Source: Halanaerobiales bacterium (lineage in GTDB: Bacteria; Bacillota; Halanaerobiia; Halanaerobiales; JADQBU01). Taken from it: DNA of 12,070 nucleotides. The DNA lies in contig JADQBU010000263.1 of assembly GCA_016278435.1 (NCBI GenBank), forward strand, positions 1-12,070, read 5' to 3'. Every line of letters begins with the position of its first letter. The first letter of the stretch is position 1. The position numbers were made by a program, and so were the translations under genes. Positions 7,319 to 12,070 of the stretch are shown one piece after another. A model generated the notes under the pieces. It was not told the origin of the DNA, ran no database searches, and saw nothing but the letters and a program-made list of their open reading frames with translations.

Positions 7319-7477
7319 TCAGATATAAATCTTCCTGTAAAATTTCATTATTATATTATCTAACTGCTGAGAAAGTCTCAATACTTCCGGATAGGATAGA
7401 CCATTCTCTTTAGCCGAATTAATCATTATATACCTATTTTCTTCCATTTTATTTGCTTCTTTAAAATTTCTATACAT
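7319..7477 (-). CDS. Spo0E-like aspartyl-phosphate phosphatase family small protein
   Basis: This is a 52-residue protein beginning MYRNFKEANKMEENRYIMIN. The C-terminal half contains LSYPEVLRLSQQLDNIIMKFY (residues 27-47 region), the SQxLDxxIxxY signature of the Spo0E family. These two-helix proteins dephosphorylate the sporulation regulator Spo0A~P in endospore formers. The ATG at 7475-7477 follows AAGGGGTG by eight bases, and the length is usual for the family. It starts 24 bases after the stop of the DUF2933-like gene and is followed by a strong terminator, so it is the last gene of a three-gene operon whose promoter carries a CsoR-type operator. That placement suggests copper-dependent tuning of Spo0A phosphorylation, which is inference. 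Many Spo0E-like proteins have no tested activity, so the phosphatase role is by family only. Confidence 0.8.
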   Translation of the reverse strand: MYRNFKEANKMEENRYIMINSAKENGLSYPEVLRLSQQLDNIIMKFYRKIYI

Positions 7478-7500
7478 TTTCAATACACCCCTTAAAATTG

Positions 7501-7749
7501 TTAAACCTCACTTTGGTCTGATGCATCTTTTAAGTGATGCTGATGATTTTCACCATCTTCTTCCTGTTTACCATGGCTCATATGACCTCTCATCATAAAA
7601 ATATGCATTAGCGGGCAGAGTAAAATTAATAAAAATGCCCAGTTATTACTTCCGCCCCTCCCCAGTAGAAAGAGTCCCCCAAACATAATTAAACAACCAA
7701 TAAATATCATTAGAAAATGTCCCTGATAACTACCCTTTTTATTTGACAT
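7501..7749 (-). CDS. Small DUF2933-like membrane protein with His/Met-rich segment
   Basis: This 82-residue protein has two predicted membrane helices (about 10-30 and 36-53). The second runs into LLCPLMHIFMMRGHMSHG (43-60), a pattern seen in DUF2933 proteins that occur near copper and other heavy-metal resistance genes. Possible soft-metal ligands are C45, M48, H49, M52, M53, H56, M57 and H59; a further HQHH lies at 69-72 in the polar tail. The ATG has AAGGGA six bases upstream. It follows the methyltransferase-like gene by 31 bases and precedes the Spo0E-like gene by 24, sharing their CsoR-operator promoter. The biochemical function of the family is not established. Metal binding at the membrane is suggested only by composition and neighbours. 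Confidence 0.75.
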   Translation of the reverse strand: MSNKKGSYQGHFLMIFIGCLIMFGGLFLLGRGGSNNWAFLLILLCPLMHIFMMRGHMSHGKQEEDGENHQHHLKDASDQSEV

Positions 7750-7780
7750 ATAAAGTCCCTTTCTTTTATCAGTAATTTTT

Positions 7781-8419
7781 TTAATTACTTATAATGGATT
7801 TCTCTGATTTACTAAAAAACGGTATAAAAGCCGGCGTCCTTTCCCTGTATTCCAGATATTCATCCCCGAATTCTTTTACCATAATTTCTTCTTCTCTTTT
7901 AGCTAATCTATAATAGGTTACAACTAAAACCGGAAACATAATTAAAGTAATTATTGTCGGCCATTGTATTAACATCCCGATCATCATTAAAAAAATCCCC
8001 AGATACTGTGGATGCCTTATATACCGATATATTCCGTCTTTAACCAGATTACCCTGTCCTTTATGAATCTTCCTCCACCCAATAGCTATAATTACCATAC
8101 CTATCATAAATAATAAACTTCCAAACTGACAGACAAGAATAGCTTTTTCTACTCCAACTCCAAATACAGCAAGTAAATGACCATTAGTATGTTGATAGGG
8201 ATTAATTACAGGAATCTTATAACCAAAAACCGATGAAAAAAGATAAATAGTTAAAGGAAAGCCATACATTTCTGCAAATAAAGCGACAAAGAAGCCACTG
8301 ACAGCCCCCATTGATCTCCATTCATATTTTTTCCGGGGTTTAATAAAACTAAATAAAAATATTATTACAAAAAGTAAATTAGCCAGGACTAAACCCCATA
8401 ACCCATAATCATAACTCAT
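7781..8419 (-). CDS. Isoprenylcysteine carboxyl methyltransferase / PEMT-like membrane protein
   Basis: This is a 212-residue integral membrane protein with about five hydrophobic segments. The C-terminal half holds the methyltransferase signature GIYRYIRHPQYLG (129-141, RHP at 135-137) and the acidic-Tyr segment EEEIMVKEFGDEYLEYRER (176-194). These shape the S-adenosylmethionine site in the ICMT/phospholipid N-methyltransferase superfamily. Bacterial members are usually annotated only as methyltransferase-like, with unknown substrates, since bacteria lack prenylated-protein targets of the eukaryotic type. The ATG has GGAGG eight bases upstream. It heads an operon with the DUF2933-like and Spo0E-like genes under a promoter with a CsoR-type operator. 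Such proteins often accompany heavy-metal efflux genes, so a membrane-modification role in copper tolerance is a fair inference. Confidence 0.8.
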   Translation of the reverse strand: MSYDYGLWGLVLANLLFVIIFLFSFIKPRKKYEWRSMGAVSGFFVALFAEMYGFPLTIYLFSSVFGYKIPVINPYQHTNGHLLAVFGVGVEKAILVCQFGSLLFMIGMVIIAIGWRKIHKGQGNLVKDGIYRYIRHPQYLGIFLMMIGMLIQWPTIITLIMFPVLVVTYYRLAKREEEIMVKEFGDEYLEYRERTPAFIPFFSKSEKSIISN

Positions 8420-8452
8420 CTATTATTCCTCCATTATTTCATTAATTACCAA

Positions 8453-8512
8453 GTACCCGTACTAGGTATATTGTATTAATATAAAGATACCACTTTTCAT
8501 TATAATAGTCAA
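8453..8512 (-). promoter_or_regulatory. Methyltransferase-operon promoter with CsoR-type operator
   Basis: The minus strand has -35 TTGACT (8507-8512), a 17-base spacer and -10 TATCTT (8484-8489). Fourteen bases downstream is the operator, read on the plus strand as GTACCCGTACTAGGTAT (8453-8469). It is slightly further from the -10 than at the other promoters, so it would act just inside the transcribed region. Confidence 0.75.
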
Positions 8513-8570
8513 GTTTTTAAAAGTTTTTTAATTAAATTCTAATGTAATTTTGTTGTTAATTAATAACAAA

Positions 8571-8591
8571 AAACAGGCTAATCGCCTGTTT
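8571..8591 (-). terminator. Rho-independent terminator of csoR
   Basis: On the minus strand AAACAGGC and GCCTGTTT form an eight-base stem with a five-base loop, followed by a run of six T. It lies about 50 bases after the csoR stop and before the promoter of the next operon. Confidence 0.85.
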
Positions 8592-8642
8592 AAGTTAAAT
8601 ACTATATAAAACTATAACTTCCAAAACTGTGCTCGAAGTATT

Positions 8643-8918
8643 TCAATCAGTAAATTTTGCAAGAACATCCATTAACTCATTTATTACTGCATCACCTTCA
8701 TCATTCTTAATAGCGCGCTGTACACATCCGTGTGTATGTTTATCAAGTATTTTTAGCCCAACCTTCTTCAGGGCACCACGAACAGCATTAATTTGTGTCA
8801 ATATATCTACACAGTATTTATCCTCATCAATCATTCTTTGAATACCGCGCACCTGTCCCTCTATACGTTTTAATCTCAAATCAAGATCTTTTTTGTCAAG
8901 GTCACATAAAGAATTCAT
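8643..8918 (-). CDS. csoR: CsoR-family Cu(I)-sensing transcriptional repressor
   Basis: This 91-residue all-helical DNA-binding protein represses copper genes and releases DNA when Cu(I) binds. The metal triad is C36, H61 and C65 (in KYCVDIL and DKHTHGCV), the same numbering as Mycobacterium tuberculosis CsoR. The second-shell Tyr35 and Glu81 are also present. The histidine argues against CstR (persulfide sensor), and the C-H-C set argues against RcnR/FrmR relatives. The conserved RLKRIEGQVRGIQRMI (15-30) forms the DNA-contact surface. An extra N-terminal Cys5 is present. The ATG follows AGGGTG. The gene is monocistronic, with its own promoter and operator (8951-9004), implying autoregulation, and its own terminator. 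Its targets are predicted to be the operators listed in this window. Confidence 0.95.
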   Translation of the reverse strand: MNSLCDLDKKDLDLRLKRIEGQVRGIQRMIDEDKYCVDILTQINAVRGALKKVGLKILDKHTHGCVQRAIKNDEGDAVINELMDVLAKFTD

Positions 8919-8950
8919 ATAATCACCCTATCTTTTTAATTTAAAATATA

Positions 8951-9004
8951 ATACCCAACTATGGTATATAAATTAAAGATAGCATCTTTACCTGTTTTTG
9001 TCAA
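8951..9004 (-). promoter_or_regulatory. csoR promoter with autoregulatory operator
   Basis: The minus strand carries a perfect -35 TTGACA (8999-9004), a 17-base spacer and -10 TATCTT (8976-8981). Eight bases after the -10 is the operator, read on the plus strand as ATACCCAACTATGGTAT (8951-8967). The layout matches copA and copZ, indicating that CsoR limits its own synthesis. Confidence 0.85.
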
Positions 9005-9070
9005 GAAAAACAACACTTTCTATAATAAAAATATTCAGTAATTTAAAAAATATATCCAGATGTTGGAAAA

Positions 9071-9097
9071 GGGACCACTCCTTTCTGGAGCAGTCCC
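9071..9097 (-). terminator. Terminator of copZ
   Basis: The minus-strand transcript forms an 11-bp stem, GGGACUGCUCC with GGAGUGGUCCC, that includes two G-U pairs, with a five-base AGAAA loop and a following TTTT. On the plus strand the same positions become C-A mismatches, although a long T-run follows there. The wobble pairs therefore point to minus-strand use, 17 bases after the copZ stop. Confidence 0.8.
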
Positions 9098-9113
9098 TGA
9101 TTTTTTTTATTTT

Positions 9114-9326
9114 TTATTCCGTAAACTTTACAAACTCATATCCTGCTTCTTTGACTGCCGCTTTGAGTTTTTCCTCATCTACATCTTTTGATAATTTAAC
9201 TACTGCCTTTTCATCTTCTGCACTGGCTTCGGCTGACTCTACACCTGGAATCGCTTCCAGTTCCTTTTTTACCCGTCCTTCACAATGTCCACAAGACATT
9301 CCATGAATCTCTATTGTTCTCTGCAT
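9114..9326 (-). CDS. copZ: Copper chaperone CopZ (single heavy-metal-associated domain)
   Basis: This 70-residue cytosolic protein consists of one HMA domain. The Cu(I) site is GMSCGHC (residues 9-15, ligands C12 and C15), with the usual beta-alpha-beta layout and a C-terminal GYEFVKF. It buffers Cu(I) and delivers it to the CopA pump and the CsoR sensor. The GHC variant (H14) is common among CopZ proteins of Firmicutes. The ATG lies nine bases after GGAGGT. It is a separate unit with its own CsoR-type promoter (9401-9452) and terminator, about two kilobases upstream of copA, whereas in Bacillus copZ and copA are adjacent. Confidence 0.93.
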   Translation of the reverse strand: MQRTIEIHGMSCGHCEGRVKKELEAIPGVESAEASAEDEKAVVKLSKDVDEEKLKAAVKEAGYEFVKFTE

Positions 9327-9400
9327 AATATTTTTACCTCCATTCTTTAAAGTACTGTAACTTATTATTTCTCACAGACTGAAGTTTTATTAAAATACCT

Positions 9401-9452
9401 TTACCCCCTAATGGTATATTATTAAGATATCATAATCTCCAGAGTTTGTCAA
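9401..9452 (-). promoter_or_regulatory. copZ promoter with CsoR operator
   Basis: The minus strand has -35 TTGACA (9447-9452), a 17-base spacer and -10 TATCTT (9424-9429). Six bases downstream lies the operator, read on the plus strand as TTACCCCCTAATGGTAT (9401-9417). The leader from there to the copZ ATG is about 75 bases. Confidence 0.85.
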
Positions 9453-9963
9453 TAGTTTCCCTATATAGAGTTTCCCCACTTTTTTTATAGAAATAACCCA
9501 AAAGTTATTAACAGGCAAAAATGTGGATAAAATACCCAGTAATATGAAACCCATTTCTCTTGCCTTCTATCTTTTATTTCTTCAAGGACCATGGGAAAAG
9601 GGATTTCACTTTCAATCTCTCCTTAACCAACTAAATTAACTTCCGAAAACCTACTCTATCCCCTGATTATTTTCCATTATATGAGTTCTTTTTATTACAT
9701 AATACCGGTACATGGTATGTTATAAATACAAGATAGCATGAAATCTTAACTGTTAAACTGCATATTTCTACCTAAATCATCAAAATACCAATTATTAGCT
9801 ATTATAAACTAATATTTAGGGAATGATATTGTAATTACTGTTTACACTATAGAAAAAGGCATAATAAAAAGGCAATTAAACTAAAACTGTGATATTTAAC
9901 ATACCAGTTTCCAGGATATTTGATTCTTCCCTTTTCAAAACAATAAAAATGGAGGTAGAAAAT
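9453..9963. other. Gene-poor region between copZ and PFOR
   Basis: No convincing protein gene is visible in these 511 bases on either strand. Contents that can be seen: a perfect DnaA-box nonamer TGTGGATAA at 9522-9530, probably chance as it stands alone; a tiny minus-strand frame of 11 residues at 9574-9609 with an ideal AAGGAGA site; a CsoR-like operator at 9702-9718; and an inverted repeat AAACTG/CAGTTT at 9884-9889 and 9905-9910 upstream of PFOR. The PFOR promoter is presumably in 9800-9940, but I see only weak candidates such as CATAAT at 9860-9865. The PFOR ribosome binding site GGAGGT is at 9951-9956. Confidence 0.6.
9702..9735 (-). promoter_or_regulatory. Orphan CsoR-type operator with a -10 element
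   Basis: ATACCGGTACATGGTAT (9702-9718, plus-strand reading) fits the operator series. As at the other promoters, a minus-strand TATCTT (9730-9735) sits upstream, here by eleven bases, but the hexamer 17 bases before it (GTTTAA) is a poor -35. Transcription would run leftwards through a region with no clear gene towards copZ, 380 bases away. It may be a distal copZ promoter, a relic of a lost gene, or the start of a small RNA. Confidence 0.6.
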
Positions 9964-12070
9964 ATGGTTAAAAAAATAAAGACGATGGATGGTAATGAAG
10001 CTGCTGCTTATGTTTCATATGCATTTACTGATGTAGCAGCAATTTATCCGATTACCCCTTCTTCACCGATGGCAGAGATGGTAGACCTCTGGTCTGCCCA
10101 GGGTAAAAAGAACCTCTTTGGTCAACAGGTAAGAGTAACTGAAATGCAATCAGAAGCAGGGGCTTCTGGTACTGTTCATGGATCTTTACAGGGGGGAGCA
10201 TTAACGACAACTTATACTGCTTCCCAGGGATTGCTCCTGATGATCCCCAATATGTACAAGATCTCAGGGGAATTCTTACCCGGGGTATTTCATGTCAGCG
10301 CCCGGGTTGTAGCTACTCATGCCCTATCAATTTTTGGTGAGCATTCAGATGTAATGGCAACCAGACAAACTGGTTTTGCCATACTTGCTTCCAGTAGTGT
10401 CCAGGAAGTGATGGATCTTGCTGGAATAGCTCATCTCTCAGCCATAAAATCCCGAATTCCCTTCTTACACTTCTTTGATGGTTTTAGAACATCACATGAG
10501 ATTAATAAGGTTGAGGTTATTGATTATGATGTCTTTGACCAACTATTGGATTACGAGGCAGTAAAGGAATTCAGAAATAGGTCACTAAATCCAGATAGAC
10601 CAGTACTTAGAGGCACTGCTCAAAACCCTGACCTCTACTTCCAGCAGAGAGAATCAGGAAATCGTTTCTATGAAAAAGTACCTGATATCGTAGCTGAGTA
10701 TATGAAAAAAATAAGTGAAACAACAGGACGTGAGTATAAACCTTTCACCTATCATGGAGCTAATGATGCTGAACATATTACTGTTGCCATGGCTTCAGGC
10801 TGTAATGTAGTTGAAGAGGTCGTCGATTATTTGCTGAACAAAGGTGAAAAAGTGGGAATGATTAAAGTTCATCTTTATCGACCTTTCTCCGCCAAATACT
10901 TCTTCAATGTTTTCCCGGAAACAGTTAAGAAAATAACTGTACTTGATAGAACCAAAGAACCGGGTTCTTTAGGAGAACCTCTATATGAGGATGTAAAGAC
11001 ACTTTTCTATGACCAAGAAAAGCAGCCAGTTATTATTGGTGGTAGATATGGGCTGGGTCAGAAGGATGTCAGGCCTTCTCAAATTTTATCGGTCTTCAAT
11101 AATCTTAAAATAGATAATCCTAAAAATCATTTCACAATCGGAATAGTCGATGATTTAACAGATACCTCTTTGCCTGAAGAGGATATTGTGGATACTTCAC
11201 CGGCAGGTACGATAAGTTGCCGGTTATGGGGATTAGGATCGGATGGAACTGTTGGCGCCAATAAGATGGCGATCAAGATAATCGGTGATAAAACAGACCT
11301 TTATGCCCAGGGTTATTTTTCCTATGATAGTAAAAAATCAGGTGGTACTACAATCTCTCATCTTCGTTTTGGTGATAAACCAATTAAATCTTCTTATCTG
11401 GTCTATGATGCAGATTATGTAGCCTGTCATAACAAATCCTATGTATATCACTATGATCTCCTGACAGGATTAAAGGAAAATGGAACTTTTGTTCTGAACT
11501 GTCCCTGGAGCCCGGAGGAATTAGATGAAAAACTACCGGCTTCCATTAAAAGATTTATCGCTGACCAGAATATTGATTTATATATAATCGATGCAGTCAG
11601 TGTAGCCCGGGAAGTTGGCTTAAATAATCGAATTAACATGGTAATGCAGACAGTATTCTTTAAATTAACAGATGTTATTCCTGTAGATGATGCAGTTAAA
11701 TATCTAAAGGAGTTCATAGATAAAACCTATGGTAAAAAGGGACAAAAAATTGTAGATATGAATTATCAGGCCGTCGATAAAGCCCTGGAAAAACTAGTAC
11801 GAATTGATGTACCGGAACACTGGAAAAATGCTGAAGATAAGGAGGAGGATTATCCTGTCAAAGACGAACCAGAGTTTATGACACGAATAAAAAGACCAGC
11901 AGCCCGTAGAGAAGGAGATGAACTTCCGGTCAGTGTTTTCAAAGGGATGGAAGATGGGACATTCCCACTGGGCACAACTGCTTATGAAAAAAGGGGCATA
12001 GCAGTAATGGTTCCCCAGTGGCAGACAGAAAATTGTATACAATGTAATCAATGTTCATATATCTGCCCCC
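9964..12070 (+). CDS. nifJ: Pyruvate:ferredoxin (flavodoxin) oxidoreductase, 5' part (runs off window)
   Basis: This is a single-chain PFOR, which oxidises pyruvate with CoA to acetyl-CoA and CO2 and passes electrons to ferredoxin or flavodoxin in the cytoplasm of anaerobes. The 702 visible residues start MVKKIKTMDGNEAAAYVSYA. Residues Thr31 (in YPITPSSPM), Glu64 and Arg114 match the numbering of active-site residues in Desulfovibrio africanus PFOR. A domain-II motif, GRYGLGQKDVRPSQI, begins at 360; domain III follows with GLGSDGTVGANK (423-434). The first ferredoxin cluster ligands C691, C694, C697 and C701 lie just before the window ends. The rest of the ferredoxin domain and the thiamine diphosphate domain (roughly 470 more residues in the family) are outside. 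The frame is unbroken. The ATG is seven bases after GGAGGT. It is divergent from the copper genes. Confidence 0.96.
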   Translation, partial: MVKKIKTMDGNEAAAYVSYAFTDVAAIYPITPSSPMAEMVDLWSAQGKKNLFGQQVRVTEMQSEAGASGTVHGSLQGGALTTTYTASQGLLLMIPNMYKISGEFLPGVFHVSARVVATHALSIFGEHSDVMATRQTGFAILASSSVQEVMDLAGIAHLSAIKSRIPFLHFFDGFRTSHEINKVEVIDYDVFDQLLDYEAVKEFRNRSLNPDRPVLRGTAQNPDLYFQQRESGNRFYEKVPDIVAEYMKKISETTGREYKPFTYHGANDAEHITVAMASGCNVVEEVVDYLLNKGEKVGMIKVHLYRPFSAKYFFNVFPETVKKITVLDRTKEPGSLGEPLYEDVKTLFYDQEKQPVIIGGRYGLGQKDVRPSQILSVFNNLKIDNPKNHFTIGIVDDLTDTSLPEEDIVDTSPAGTISCRLWGLGSDGTVGANKMAIKIIGDKTDLYAQGYFSYDSKKSGGTTISHLRFGDKPIKSSYLVYDADYVACHNKSYVYHYDLLTGLKENGTFVLNCPWSPEELDEKLPASIKRFIADQNIDLYIIDAVSVAREVGLNNRINMVMQTVFFKLTDVIPVDDAVKYLKEFIDKTYGKKGQKIVDMNYQAVDKALEKLVRIDVPEHWKNAEDKEEDYPVKDEPEFMTRIKRPAARREGDELPVSVFKGMEDGTFPLGTTAYEKRGIAVMVPQWQTENCIQCNQCSYICP

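Noticed and set aside
9522..9530. Perfect DnaA-box nonamer TGTGGATAA
   Set aside because: It is a single copy with no box cluster, AT-rich unwinding element, dnaA or dnaN nearby; one match in 12 kb of AT-rich DNA can be chance.
9544..9639. Plus-strand 31-residue frame MKPISLAFYLLFLQG...
   Set aside because: It looks like a signal peptide start but has no ribosome binding site and stops quickly.
9887..9904. Rex-like redox operator (TGTGATATTTAACA) upstream of PFOR
   Set aside because: One half-site fits, but the spacing is two bases short of the Rex consensus and the other half is poor.
11451..12051. Two minus-strand frames opposite PFOR
   Set aside because: The plus strand encodes continuous PFOR sequence through both; neither has a recognisable domain.

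Overview
The window looks like the end of a contig from an anaerobic, low-GC, endospore-lineage Firmicute. A halanaerobial-type clostridium is my guess, held with low confidence. The grounds are AT-rich DNA with strong GGAGG-type ribosome binding sites, a single-chain pyruvate:ferredoxin oxidoreductase, a Spo0E-family small protein, and a CsoR/CopZ/CopA copper set of the Firmicute kind. Bases 1-12 match the 3' end of the Illumina adapter, so the left edge is a contig end with untrimmed adapter and not genome.

Everything from base 13 to about 9326 reads on the minus strand; the PFOR gene at the right reads on the plus strand. In transcription order the minus-strand units are: copZ (9326-9114); csoR (8918-8643); an operon of an isoprenylcysteine-methyltransferase-like membrane protein, a small DUF2933-like His/Met-rich membrane protein and a 52-residue Spo0E-like protein (8419-7319); copA (7124-4641); and a glutamate-cysteine ligase / truncated ATP-grasp / Mrp ATPase / membrane-protein fragment / NhaC-type antiporter array (4483-221). 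A partial gene begins at 49 and runs off the contig. Hairpin terminators follow copZ, csoR, the methyltransferase operon and copA.

The unifying signal is a 17-bp near-palindrome of the form WTACC-N7-GGTAT. It occurs at 4532, 7167, 8453, 8951, 9401 and 9702. At copA, csoR, copZ and the methyltransferase operon it lies 6-14 bp downstream of the -10 of a TTGACA/T-17-TATCTT or TATATT promoter. I read it as the operator of the CsoR encoded here, whose Cys36/His61/Cys65 set matches the Cu(I) sensors. If so, the Cu(I) regulon includes the chaperone CopZ, the exporter CopA and CsoR itself, which is expected. It also includes the methyltransferase/DUF2933/Spo0E operon and the glutamate-cysteine ligase/Mrp/NhaC array, which is not. 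The NhaC-type protein carries a Met-rich loop, consistent with a link to copper. A sixth site (9702) sits in a 500-bp region with no convincing gene.

Right of that region, nifJ/PFOR (central pyruvate metabolism) starts at 9964 and is cut by the window end within its ferredoxin domain.
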